Shown one piece after another: positions 23,366-36,300 of a DNA stretch of 64,000 nucleotides. The notes beneath the pieces were generated by a model, which saw only the letters and a program-made list of their open reading frames with translations, did not search any database and was not told where the DNA came from. The position numbers and the translations under genes are program-made. Each line of letters opens with the position of its first letter. Within the stretch, counting starts at the first letter, position 1. Origin of the DNA: Chionis minor (taxonomy: Eukaryota; Chordata; Aves; Charadriiformes; Chionididae); NCBI GenBank assembly GCA_013398295.1, contig VZSF01010488.1, forward strand, positions 444,688-508,687, read 5' to 3'.

Positions 23366-26300
23366 AAACACAGAGAGATCTCTGTCAGCAGTCACACAGC
23401 CAGTGCAACTCCTGATAAAAACGATGGCAGATGCCGAGTTTTCATTGGTACTTCGTACTTTCATTCCTGTTTCATTGAGTTTTGCAGATCTGGAGACTTG
23501 TGGGCTGAGAAAAATTAACCCCTTGAGGTGAAATGAGAATGTGCTTAAAATGGGGTGTTAACATCGATTTCAACAAACTTTGCAAAGACAGGGCATGGTT
23601 AGATGTTATTCCATGCAGTCCTGGCAGAGGGAGACATCAGAAATATCTCTAGTTATTACGGTGGAGGCTCATCTGCCTTGGAAGGATAATGGCTATTATT
23701 AATCCTTGTTTCTGGCATCATCCAACACGATGGAGAAACATTCAAGTAGTAACAAAGAGCAGTCGTTAACCTTACAGTCCTAAATTAAACACAGAGACAG
23801 AGGTAAAGGAAAGCAGTACAATGTACAGAGTGCTCCTTAGGATGGTCTGAACTAGACAGCATAAATCAGCCAGGCACTCTTATAAGTAAGGTTAGGGATT
23901 ACCTTGAGAATCCTTCAGTGTATTTTAGCCATACAGCATTTATAGAAACTGACCGCTTAGTTCTTGACGGGTTTTGTCAAGTACCTCCTGTGAAAGTAGG
24001 TATACACACGGTAGGGAGAAAATTAAGTGCAGTCTCTTCTCATTTATTTTCAGGAGAATTTTCCAACTTGCAGCTTAATGAAACTTCACAGAACAAAATC
24101 AAATTATTCCTGTTTAAACTCTGCTTTTCAAGTCTTACCTTTTTTTCCCCACAAAAAAAAGTAAATATACTAACTATGGGATGGCCTCAAAACCTAATTT
24201 ACAAATGTTTTATATTAACTAGGTGTTTATTTTGTTTGCATTATCTCATCCCCTTCTTCCCTGGATATTTGAGGATTAGCACGCGTTGTGGACAAGATCA
24301 AAGAGATCAATTTACAGTTTGTGAGCTTTATAAAGGAATTATTTGATTTTTGCAAACACAACACAGCTGTTGTGCATGCAAATATCTACTTACTTAATGG
24401 CATGTAAAGAGAAGATTTCTATGGAGTCTTTTGTTTGACAGAATTCACTCCTCCATCTCACGCAAAAATCAATTACGATGAAAATGCACCTGGACTGTGC
24501 ATGTGTGTGGTGGGGTTTTTTTAATCAATAGAGCCCCATGTCTCCAGATTCTATTGAATCAGGTTTTCAAAGCTCTTTTGTTCTCACCTGTCTACGAAAA
24601 ATCATTCACAGCATCCTGGATCTCAGCTCACAGTGTCTGCTTGAATCCAAAAGGTAAAGCACTTCATCCCCAGGGAGGGCGCCAGCTGTCTCATTGAGTC
24701 AGCATGGCTCTTGGCTGATGCTGAAGTAGCACTGGCATAATTTCCAGAAGAGGTGTATAATGAGGTAGCGCCATGTTAACCATTACCAGGGAGAAGTAGA
24801 ACATCTGGTCTGGAAGAAAAGAGGAGTCTAGAGCTGAACTGTCAGCATCAAAGCATGCATTTGTGGGGCAGCGTACGCCAGGATTCAGTGCCTAGATGAA
24901 ACAGATTTAGGGATGAAAAGGGCTGTAAAAATAAAAGTAAAAACAATAGGGAGAAAACTCCTTTTCCAATGTATTTCTTTTTTCTAAGAGTTATGTTTTT
25001 GCTGACTTAAAAACAGCACTGTTAAAATTCTTGTATTCTGATGAAAGAAATGATACTCAGAATACTCACTTTGTACAAATGCACAGTTATTTCCTCAACA
25101 TTTTTTTATCTAGCTGTCTTTATTCCTTCCACAGACCAAGCTGCCACTTTGATGTAATTCCACTAAAACTCCAGCTCCGTGCAACATTTTCTGTCCTTTT
25201 CAGGTTACAATTCTACAGCAGGAGTGTGCAAATGCCAGGGAGCACCCAGTCTGTGGGCTGGGAGCAATCTCCTTGTGCACCTCTCCCGCAGTCTGGAGGG
25301 ATGAGGATGTAAACAGTGAAAATTCTTCATCAACAGTTGGTGGAGATGGTGGGGAGTGTTTTAAAAACAGAAACAGAGGGAAAGAAAAGGAAGGAAGTCA
25401 TTCCAGGCAGCCCTTGCTAGCAGGTGCATTCACAGCAGGTGCTGGCTCTGTTCTCCACTGACCCCGTGAAATCCCTGTCTATAGCAGCAGGATGCTGGCT
25501 GTTTTTGCAGTGGTATACAAACGCTTGGGAATAGTTCAGCTTTATTTTTGTTGGGTTGATACTTGTAAGAAATCTTGGGTTTATATTAACATAGCAAAAG
25601 GAGGGGAGAAGTGTCTTCCTATCGTTTGCAAGGGATAAAACGGTCCCTGCCTCAAGCTTCCAGGGTACAGCTTCCTCCCTGGCTGCACTGCCAGGTTTCC
25701 AAGTGAGTGTATGGTACCTTCACAGATCTCTCATCGCCGTTCTGGACATCCTCCTTGCTGGGCAGATTTGCCTTCTAGAGGGGCATGGGATGCCCCAGAT
25801 GCCACTCCTGCTAGGGAATCTGGCTAAGTACCCATAGTGCCAAGTTCTTCCGGCAGGCATTTCACAGTGAAATTCATCGTTCTCGCTTACAGTCATGGTG
25901 AGGGTGGCTCTCTCTCCACAGTTGTGCTCTTTGCTTTAGCAGGGTTAGGATTACCAGCATTGCCCCATCTCATAACTGCTTTAGGATTAACTGTCTGACT
26001 AACACAGCTTGTTAGTTGTGCACCAAGACTTTTGTCCTTTTGCCTGTTCATCCCTGAGTTGGGATCTTTGCAAAGCATTATGAGATTGATTGCAGTTTTC
26101 TTACAGTGTTAAATATGGAATAGTTAAATCTGCCAGGGGTCTTTTAACCAATATCTCTACCAATTTTCCTGCTGTCCCATCAGGTCGTTCATAGTATGGA
26201 TTTCATACGATGTGCTTTAACTGATACAGCAAAGAAAAGCGTTGTGGGAACATAAGACTCCCATGACCCCTCTCAACCCCAATCAGGACTCCCCGAACTC

Positions 26301-26810
26301 CCTTATTTCACATTGCAAGGAGTCAGATGCACAACAGTAAGTTATCAGCTCTTAAAACAGAATACTAATCCTTCATCCTCACCCATTTTCTCCTCTTATA
26401 TTCACAAACTGCTCCAGGTAGTTTTCTACTCCTAACTGCCCATTGTTCTTTCTCTACTCCCCCATCTGCCTTCCCAGAGCAACACATCATCTCCTTTGCT
26501 AATCATCTTTCATTATCCTACTTTTGAACTGCAAAATATTCTGTACCTTTTGGGATTTGCTAGTCCATTTTTTTCTATTAGTCACCCTGACTACCGACTC
26601 TTTCAGGTCCTCCCGTCTTTGTAAATACCGGGCACAATGAGGGGTTCAGCATATATGCTCTATTTCCCAATTTAGTGTTATGAGTCTATATCAATATTAC
26701 TGGGGACGTGAACTCTGCAAAACATCTTCTACACTCATCCCCTGACTGTTGAGATTGGCACACCTCTTGGTGTAAAATATGTCCCCCCCTTCTAGCTAGT
26801 GCACGTGCAT
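22048..26810. other. Non-coding stretch, no gene recognised
   Basis: This stretch holds no supported gene. It contains T-rich runs at about 22,918-22,937 and an A29 run at 23,335-23,363. The open frame at 23,918-24,346 (142 codons) has no domain. A moderately GC-rich patch at about 25,200-25,900 was checked for exons without success. Confidence 0.5.
23335..23363. repeat. Poly(A) homopolymer, 29 bases
   Basis: There are 29 consecutive A on the plus strand. It could be the tail of an old retroposed sequence, but nothing upstream resembles a LINE, SINE or processed mRNA. Length errors in assembly are common at such runs. Confidence 0.9.
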
Positions 26811-26814
26811 ATTT

Positions 26815-26930
26815 TTTCTGCATGGACACTGAGGCCCAAAGGGAGGGAGGTATTTCTCCTAAGTTTTAGCTCAACAAGGAGCGGAGCACTGCTGGTGTGT
26901 GCCTCCAGAGCCAGAAGCTACAAAATACTC
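26815..26930 (-). mobile_element. MIR-like ancient SINE relic
   Basis: The plus-strand stretch 'ggacactgaggcccaaagggagg' closely matches the reverse-oriented MIR core phrase 'ggaaactgaggcacagagagg', and a later 'gcctccagagcc' matches the 'cctgactccagagcc' part at the expected distance. The middle (the 'ttgcccaaggtcacacagc' region) is decayed. MIRs are very old SINEs shared by amniotes, so such a copy in a bird should be highly diverged, as seen. Confidence 0.5.
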
Positions 26931-26959
26931 CCAAATCCTAAGGTACAGATATATCCAGG

Positions 26960-26979
26960 AAAAAAAAAAAAAAAAAAAA
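26960..26979. repeat. Poly(A) homopolymer, 20 bases
   Basis: Twenty consecutive A follow about 30 bp after the MIR-like relic. Because the relic reads on the minus strand, this run is not its natural tail. Confidence 0.9.
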
Positions 26980-29900
26980 GCCACTGCCTTAGAACAGACC
27001 ATATAAAAAGGTTCTTTACAGACCCATCTGTATGAATGTAAGTGGCTGATCCATTTCTCTAGAACAGTTCTGATATCAGTCGCCTGACAAGTTACTGGGG
27101 GCGAAGAAATAACATGTCATCAAAATGAACTCCTTGAGTATTTCCATTTTGGTGCACGGAACATTTGATAAAAAGAGGCACTTGTCATCTCTTCCTTAAA
27201 CATAGTCTTCTGCCTCTTTTGTTCAAACCACTAAAAGCTAGATAGCATATGCACAGGGAGTAAATTCTTCACGGGCGGGCATCTGGATGAGTATATTGAA
27301 ATTGAGTCTATTTTTAGGCGACTGATGCTAGCTTCCCCATGAAACTGCATATTCGTAGTTTTCAGGCTTTCTGAAGTGGATTCTTGCCATAAATTGATTG
27401 TAAGTCATTTTGAGTGCATGGGAGGAAGGGCCTGCTCCAAAGTCTATTGAAAATACATTAGAGTCTTTCTATTGATTTGAAAAGCTGAAGATCAAGCCAG
27501 CAAGGATTCATTCTGTCCATGTAAAATAAGGGCAATTTGCATTAGAAATGCAACATAAATGTATTTCTTATGCAAAATTCAGCTGAACAACACACTTCAC
27601 TGCCTATCTAGCAAATTCCACAGCTGGAAATATTGTTCTCTATTTTATATCTTTATTCTTCTTATCCAAGTAGTTAACCAGATATTTGGGGTTTTCTCAA
27701 TCGTTTCGTTAGGAGGATAAATTGATGAGAGAGTCTGTGATTGCTCTGGTACAACTCATTTTCTTTACCAGGAACAAGCATAAATCCCTGATACAGCAGG
27801 AACAAGCAATAGAATGTCACTATTTTTTTTTCTTTCAGCATCCTAAATCTGTCTTTTTAACAACCGTTCTGCCCCCAAAGCTGCTTTTTTTCCCTTTGGC
27901 TTTCCTTCAGCCTTGCCACACATATTTCTCTGTCTCTTGTTTTTCTGGTCCTTTCTGCTTATTTTTCTCATGGGTGCTGATTGTCTGCTCTGTTCATTAG
28001 ATCCTTAGGCTCTGAGACTGTCTTCCAGAAATTTGGGGCTGCTGAGATCGGCTGTCAGTTTTCGTAGTAGCAATCCCATTGTGTAGGTTGCTGCCTAATA
28101 CCTACTATCACAAAACTGTTCTCTTTTACCTTAAGAAACAATGATTGTCATGCCCAGCAATTTCAGTGAGGTCTGTGATTGTTTCCAAATCAAAAAGCTC
28201 AGGTCTACGATCAAGTTACAACATGTAAGTAGTTACCTTGCACTAGATGATCCACAATAAGTGTCCAAATATCCTGCTTCTTAGGCGATGTCAAATACAT
28301 AGGAAATTCATTTAGCCAAGTCCCCAAAGAGTGTCATCCAAATCAAAATAAATTTCATCTTGACCCACTTGATGTTTTCAGGCCATTGAGGCTCAAAAAC
28401 AGCTATATATAGATTGATAGGTTCTCATGGGGTCAAATGAGAGGAGCATATGGCTTTAAACCTCTTCAGGAAAAATTTGAGCTACCAATCAAGCCATTCC
28501 TCATTTTGTGAACTTGTATTAACTTTAATGATCATACATTGTGAAGCAACTGATATATATATTAAGTTATTACCTTCTGGGAACAGTGTAACTTGTCTAA
28601 GACACACACTGTTAGGACAAGGGAAACTCAGCATCCAATGTAATTCTGTTATATTATTTTTTCTCTCAAGCTCAAGGTTTTTTTATTTCTTACAGTTTTG
28701 AAGCACACGCTAATTCAAGATGTATTCATAGAACTTATTTTTAGCAAATAGGCGTGGTATTTGATCTTGAAGGGAGCCAGTAATAGAGATTCCTGGGGTT
28801 TATTATAGGGTAAATACCCAATTTACAGAGAGTTTTGAAAATCCTTCATATTCTGATTTTTGGTCTTGTGGGATGGCCTGGTGAATATTTTTTTCAGTAG
28901 ACTTATGAATTCACATTAATTTATGAACTCTGTTTATATGATATTATTTTCAATGTGGAATAAATTTATGCAAAAAGACACCCTGCCTGAGAGACAGAAA
29001 TGAGTCCTCAGGGCCTTGTATGGCTTCTCCCCAGCAAAATAATGGAAGTCACAGCCTGAGCCTTTAACTCCTAATAATTTCAAGCAGCATTTTAAAGAAG
29101 GGATGGAGAACGGAAACAACACAGAAGGATAGGAGGAAGAGATATTTAAAATTGAATTTTATAAGCAACACTAATAAAAGTAGCAAAAAAACCCCTCTAA
29201 AACAGAAAGAGGGTCTGCCAGAGAAAGACCCAGAAGTCCTCAGAAATGTTAACCACAATATTAAGCACCCTTTAAAAAAATCCTAAATGGTGGAATTTGC
29301 GTCAGTTGTTCATAATATTTTAATTTTTTTTTAGATCTACAAATCATCTTTGTTTTCTATTTCTTTCACTATTGGTAGGCTTAAGCTCTTTTGCAAAGGC
29401 TGAGTATGTTTAGCTGCAGTTGTCACAAAGTTAAACAGCCTGTCAGAGCAACCTCAGAAGAGCTCCTCTTCTGGGCCTTGATGAAACCAAAACTATTTCA
29501 GCAGAATGTACGTGAGCACAGGAACACTCACATGTTTCTGGAATTGTATTAGTATAAAAAGTAACACTTTTAAATGTAATTTTTGTGTGCCCCCTCCTCC
29601 TTAGTGCTCAATAAAAAAAGCCTATTTACACCAAAAGTAATAAATTGTGACATTGTGCTCATAGGAAAAACTACTGAAATTAATGACAAGAAAACCCCAG
29701 TGTGTACAGCTTTCTACATGAATTTTACTTTCCCATTTATTTTGGGTCTTTGCTATGCTTTATCAATTCAAAAAGTTACAAACACCTACAAAATCTGTTT
29801 ACCCAGGCCTTCTGTTCCCTGATGGAAAGCTTTAACTTCTCAACCACTATATAAAAGATGGGTACTATTGCTCTGCCTATCCTTTGTCCTTACCTTCAAA

Positions 29901-32900
29901 GAAGAAAAGCATTTGTCTGTTGCAATCAGTTGACAGGGAGGCATAAACAAAAGGAATCCTTGTCTGAGGGGCTTAAATTTCCCCACACATTAGGCACCTA
30001 ACTCAAATTTGTCAACTGCACACCCAGAGCCAGTCTGGTTTCAGATCTGAGCCTGACTATACTTTAAATGCTCGGTATAAAAGATTTGGCCAAGGTCATG
30101 TAGAAATCTGGGATGGAGTGAAATTCTTTCCCTCAAATGGCTTGATCTCTTCCAGTGCATCTGGAATGGCCGCGAGGACCGAAGCACCAGCTATTCATAT
30201 AATGAATAACCCTTCCACTAAAAATTGCTCCAGGCACACTTGGCAGCAGAAGCAAGGATCAGTGGGAGGACTAAGCTACCTGATACTATTAACTATTAAC
30301 TACCTAAACTATTAACCAGCCCACACATGGGCTTGAAAGGTTTCTATGTGTGTATATTAATCTTTTCTGTAAACATACAGAGGACAATTATGGACCTGGT
30401 GGCTTTAACTGCCAGTGTTAATAGATTGCTGACCCAACAGAATTATTACAGCACAACTCCCACAGATATCTGTCCTTACTGCTGAGAAGGACATCCTAGT
30501 TGGATCCTCACATCCTGCAGAAATTGGATGGGAAAGACAGAAATAAGTTATGCCGGGGAAAACAAAACAAAACAAAACCCCACAATGAAACCCAAAATAA
30601 GGGAGTATTTCTGTATATACATATGTATGTAATTGCTGTCTGATTCGCACTGAGAAATCTAAAAAATATCACAGAAAAGCTCTTTGTGATACCTAATACA
30701 GAAGAACATCTTGAAGAGAATGTGACTTGTCCTCACTTGAATCCAGTAACTCCAGCACAGAGAATACATGGAGGCCACAGTCTGTTGGCAATGGTTGCAA
30801 CAGGAGCTTCATGGTCCTGCTCAGTGGCTGTAGGTTAAAAAGCAGATTTGTCCTCTGCAGACCGCCTGTATTCCATCTACTTAAAGCCCAAATACTCCAG
30901 CTATAAAAGCAGAACAGCTCTCAGTGAGGGTGTGTAAGTATCAGGTATCAAAAACTCTGAATATACATGAGTATTCATGTCTCTTCATTTGAGTACATGT
31001 CCTGTGTGTCCTGGAAGCTCCGAGAATCTAGCAAAACTATTATATCCTGATCCAGTTTCTCTGGGTATTCTGTTTCAATGGTTGTATGATATTGCTGGTG
31101 GCTGTGAAAAAGGTCTCTGTTCCACCCCAGAAGTACATACACATCAACTCTGAGAAATGTCATTCCTCTTCATATCAAAGCATCTGGCTTCCTTTTGCAA
31201 TAAAAGGTGCTATATAAGGCAAGATATGACAATCCGAGCAATAAAATTAGAAATCCTAATCTCTCCATGCTGGGCACAGAGAGAAGTTCATTGAGGCATT
31301 AGTTTACTGTAGTGTGTTATTGAATTGTGATAACGTAGATAAAAAGGGAATGGAAATGGCAAAGTTATTAAACTAATTCTATCTGCAAGGATATTAATTT
31401 AATTTATCTCACTTGATTATTATTGCCATCAAGCTCAAATGTAAATCCTGAAGTGTGAGTTAAATAGATGACTGAAATTGGGGGGAGGGGGGGAGGGGAA
31501 TAAAAGATTAACAATTATAAATGCCACTTCCTTACATGAATTTGGAAAAGAAAATCTTTCTTCTCAGTGATGCTTTGATATCCTTCTTGTTTTCTAGTCT
31601 TCTTGTTAGGAATTTTTAAAGCTCTTACTTTGAAGTAACCCATAAAGAGGACTAGTGTGTACAATTTTGCTTTACTGGACATGATTATGTTTGCTTGATA
31701 TTAAAACTTAATTCTCCGCTGTTTCAGTAGATGCTCAGAAGCATATGGAAATCAAAAGACCAAGTGACCTCAAAGAGAAATGGGAATGTTTCTTCTTCTG
31801 CCTACAAATAAACAATATGCTCTAATTAGTTTTAAAATTTATACTAGGAATTTGTGGTGCTAGGACACCCCAAAAATATGTAAAGTGTGAAATATATGGT
31901 TTCTGGTTTACGTTTCCATTTCAATGTATGTGATTCTTTCTTTACATATCACCTTTCTTTAAAGAAAGAGTTAGGGTTGTGTTAGATTTCTTATACTGTA
32001 AGTATATAAAAACTTATATCCAGGGGCTAGCACAATAAACCAGTGTATTCTAATAGATTAAAGTGAAATTTGGTGTTCTTTTAAAGAAATGGCAAAATTC
32101 CAGGGTGTCACCTAAGCTATAAATACTGCAATCAGAGATCGTTATCCTCATCCTGACTGAGAATATATCTATAATATATAATACAGTTTCAAGTCACTTG
32201 CTGAAGGTTATTTAATCTTAGAAAGAGCATTACATTGGCACGACTGTGGTGCTTCTGGTACCCAAGTAGGCTTGTTCAGAGCGCTGTGCTCTGGACATAT
32301 GATCAGAGACCTGCAGCACAGCCTTCACTCATCTGCTTAACCTCCTGGTACTTTAGTTTTCTTGTTGACAGAGTGGAAGACAGGTCGGAAGTCAGAACTG
32401 GGGTATAAAATATGAGGTATAATTAACCTTTATAAATTGTTATGAAATTCCTCAGTGAAAAGAGGAATCCACACAGCAAGAAACAAACCTCAAACTTTAT
32501 TCTGTGAACTAACTCTCCTAGCCCAATTTTACCTTTGCCTCTTTTTATTCCTTGTGCCTATCACTTCTAATTGCTGGCAAAGTATTTATTTCCAGCAATT
32601 ATAATATCGTAGGCACAGTGCCCATATATATTTTTTCTTGCTGGACTGAAATAACTTCAGATAGTCTTGTTTTTATTAGGAGTCTCTAAATGGAAAACAC
32701 CTGCCATCACCACCCCAACACCTTCCAAAAGAAACTGTAGTCATCCTTAGAACCCAATTAAGCAACAGAAAAAACCAACAGGATAGATAATTTCCTCTGG
32801 ATTTGGGTCCTACAATTGGGTTCTCTGGTATCTTTTCAGGTATCAGGACTATGCTCACACCGCAGCCCTTCCTTGGGTCAAGAGGAAGACATTTCTTTCT

Positions 32901-33220
32901 GTCTTCACCCAGCTACATATTTCATAAAGTGTTTGGAAATTTATCTTTGAGGTTACTGTTTTTCTCTCAGGCTGGTTGGAATAGGTCAAGAGATTCAGTG
33001 ATTATAAGGAGATGAGGGAAGGGAATACCAAAACACATATATATCCACATACATATTAATCCAGCAACGGTTTCATTAGCCTCCTTTCTTTAGGAAACTG
33101 AGCTGAACCCATTTGAAATAACTTCAAATAGTATAAGAAAAAGAAGAATAAACATTCCGAACTGTAGGGAGGTTGGTTCAATTCTGATAAAAATCGCGCT
33201 ACAGTGTATCAGATCAAGTC
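26980..33220. other. Non-coding stretch, no gene recognised
   Basis: There is no supported gene. Notable pieces are an 8-bp-arm hairpin at 29,455-29,473, a 'ttaggcacctaactc'-type old-repeat phrase at about 29,985-30,010 followed by a MIR-like 'ttggccaaggtcat...ctgggatgg' at about 30,083-30,113, a short CAAAA repeat at about 30,556-30,580, a G-rich tract at 31,480-31,498 and a weak MIR-like block at about 32,310-32,450. Confidence 0.5.
31480..31498 (+). repeat. G-rich tract with G-quadruplex potential
   Basis: Runs of six, seven and four G separated by single A fill 19 bp. Splitting the seven-G run gives four G3 tracts with one-base loops, a favourable quadruplex arrangement. Confidence 0.7.
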
Positions 33221-33224
33221 TTAA

Positions 33225-33350
33225 AACCTCAGTCCTGCAAAACATTTAAGATTCATTCTTATGGTAACGTGTTTAAGATGGACTACACGCTTAAAAGACT
33301 TGTTAAATTGCAGTCATACTTTGTGCTGAAAGTTAGGATTCAGATCTTAT
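33225..33350. repeat. Ancient amniote interspersed repeat, unclassified
   Basis: The stretch containing 'cagtcctgcaaaacatttaag', 'acgtgtttaag', 'gactacacgcttaaa' and 'aaagttaggattcag' follows the order of a widespread old reptile/bird repeat that reads roughly 'cagtcctgcaaacacttaagcacgtgctta...gactactcacgtgcttaaagttaag'. The family is recognised from memory of its pattern and I cannot name it with certainty. Confidence 0.4.
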
Positions 33351-36300
33351 GAATTTAAAATAATAGCTGAGCCAAGGGTAGCCAAGGTTTATTATTATAG
33401 CTGTGTGCAGCATGGTAATCAAACCCATGGAAATGTCTGCAGCTGTACACACATCACCCTTTCTGAAATGCTTCCTTCACTAAGCTGAGCTCTTGAACTA
33501 AGTGGATTGTTGCCTAACATGCAACATACACAGAAAAAAACACAGAATAGAAAGCAAAATATAATTTTGGCTGCCATATCCCTGAGTTAGTAATCATTGT
33601 AGAAGCACACGTTGAGTTTTAGTATTAAAACGAAGGGTTTCATATTGCAGATTACAGGGAGGCTCATGTGAACAAAGTGGCAGATATAGACAATCAAAGT
33701 GTCTATTGAGGCATGGAGCTGCAATACAAAAACAATCAGTGCAGAAAGCAAGGCAGTGACAATATCATTTTAAATCCATTTGATAGGCAAACTATATCTG
33801 TTGAAACTTTGCAGGGTGAATGAGTATAAAACTCATTATCAGTATTGCAGCCTGTCCCATGACACCACTTTATTTATTCAGATGAAGATTGGAGAATGTG
33901 AGTAAACATAGCATTCCTGCAGTCTAAAAATTCTTTGCAGATAAATCCTTTGCCTATATTTGTTCTTTGTGCACTTTCCATGAGTCTCTCATGCAATCTC
34001 CCTGCCCACTGTAGGAAAACACGTGTTATAAAAAGTACAGGGCATAGGCCTGTGAAGTGTATTTACCACTTAAAATGGTCAGTGAACACATTTAGGGTCT
34101 TGATGATACTGGAAAGTAATGAATCCTTAATCTCGACTTTTATCATTTAATATTCTTGGTTAATGTATTTAATTAATGTAGAGGGATCTGTTCTTCTCTC
34201 ATTTGGATATGAAGAAGTCTCATAAATTATCATTCCTGAAATATTTCAAATGCACAGGAGCAATGTACAAAATTTGTACATTTTTCAAGATGCAAAAACT
34301 TTTAAATATCACAGTGTCAGTGCTTTGGACTGAGATTTTTAAGCCCAAATCCAGCACTATTCCTGATTTGATAGTGTCTGAAGCTTTAACAATCTCTTAG
34401 CACTGATATGTGGGGATCCGTGATTTCCAGTGAGCTTTGCATCAGACTCACTTACAATAACTACTATTATTTGCACTACTTTGTAGTGGAAAGCTAGTGA
34501 AGATTCAGACTGTGCTTTTTCTTCCTTTTTTTTTTTTTTCCTCATCTTTGTTACAATCTCTGTAGTTGTGATAATAGGAATCTGAACCACCTTGCCCTTT
34601 TCCTTGTTGAGCAATTTGATTTGAAAGCAACTCCTATTCTAAAGTTCAGTAACCTTAGGGAAGAGGTGAAACAGAGAGGTCATTCAAAATGCAGACTATC
34701 AAAAAGGTTTAAATAACTGAATCATTAAGATTCTATAACCTCCTCTCCATGACAAAGATGGTAATGAGAAGAGGAAATAGCACACTATGCAATGTATTCA
34801 TTGGGAAAATTACTGTAATGAAACTTAAGCACAGGAAATAATACAAATGTAGCCTGTTCTCATTATGTGCTAAAGATTGACATTTCTGTATCCCCTTCTT
34901 CCGGTCACTGTTATTCCTGTATGAAAATTAAACCATGCTTTTCATCTTAAAAGTCACATTTTGCTCAATATACAATAGAAATGTATCACAGATATGCGGT
35001 CAAGCGGTCAGAGTATTTATTTATCATTCATACAAATTGGGAAACAAATCTTATGCTCAAATCTAAATGCAGTATTTATCAATCGTTACCACTATATTAA
35101 GATTTGTAAGGCATAGAACAGCCTTTGGAAATATCCAAAATAAGTCTCTATGTGCAACCATGAACCAGTTGTATCCAGTTGAGACACAAAGTGAAATCAT
35201 GAGTTCTCCTTAGGAGAATTCCATGCAGATGATTACTCCAGTCATCCACAGTGTTCACAGACTTGCCATCTGCAATGCAAAATGAGTAAGATGCTACTTC
35301 CACAGCTCACCCTCCTTGCCGGCCTTGATCTAAACTCTTTATAACTCCCATGATCAGGAGCATAGACGGGAAACCGGTGTAGTGGGACACAGGGCTCCTT
35401 ATCTCATAAAATCTGATATGAACTCAGTGCAGTGAGGCACATATAGTATACAACTTTTTCATAATCTTCATCTAAAAATCAGTTACGTGAACCACAGGCA
35501 TGTGTTACCAAAGGATTCGTTGTGCAGAGTCACTAATGGACTGCAAGAAGATGCTACTTCTTATTCTTTAGACTCACCTATAATGATGTGACACTTGACA
35601 GCTGGGGATTTCTTTTCCCATCTGGCTTACTTCCTTTGAGCAGAATTCCAGCACTCAGTGCCTGGTGGCCCCTGCATCAATAAACACCCCTATGTTTCTA
35701 GTGTTACATCTTCACTTGACATAACAAATGAAAGTGTTCTTTTGTATATCCAGTTCTGTTTCACACAGCTTTGGCAACTGCCAGCTGGAATAGGAAAAGA
35801 CAGTCTGGTTTCAATAGCTGACAGAACTGATACGCAGAGAAAGCCAACCAGTGACAACTGAAACGGAACAGGGCACTACAGAAAAGCTGTATGTTAACAC
35901 CAGAGTCCAAGGCCAAACAGGTCACTAAATAAGATTCAAACCTCACCCTTTCCTGGCCCCAACTGTCACCAGGCATCAGACCTAAACAATTCCTAAGTTC
36001 ATGTTTTTCTTCACTGACTCATTGTAAGTGCTCCTATACGTGGATAGTGTGATGGCTGTCAAGCACAGATCACATTGAATATGCTCTAGAAAGAGAGCGC
36101 CAATATGAGTGCAACTAAGCACCCATCTACTTTCTGGAGACCAAACTCTATCCAAACTTGGGAACCACTCTGCAGATAATCTGGGGTACCTAATGTACCA
36201 ACCACACACCTGAGATTTGGGATCCTTCATATAGTCAGAGCTCCCAGCCTCGTCCACACATTAGCATTCTCAACCATTGCAATTGTCCAAGCAAGGACTT

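Noticed and set aside
23918..24346. 142-codon plus-strand open frame
   Set aside because: Hydrophobic/low-complexity composition from T-rich sequence, with no domain and no flanking gene signals.
24670..24690. CTCF-like sequence around CCCAGGGAGGGCGCC
   Set aside because: Only about nine of thirteen fixed core positions match.
32310..32450. MIR-like phrase 'ctgcttaacctcctggtactttag'
   Set aside because: Only one core phrase is convincing, so it is not called as a separate element.
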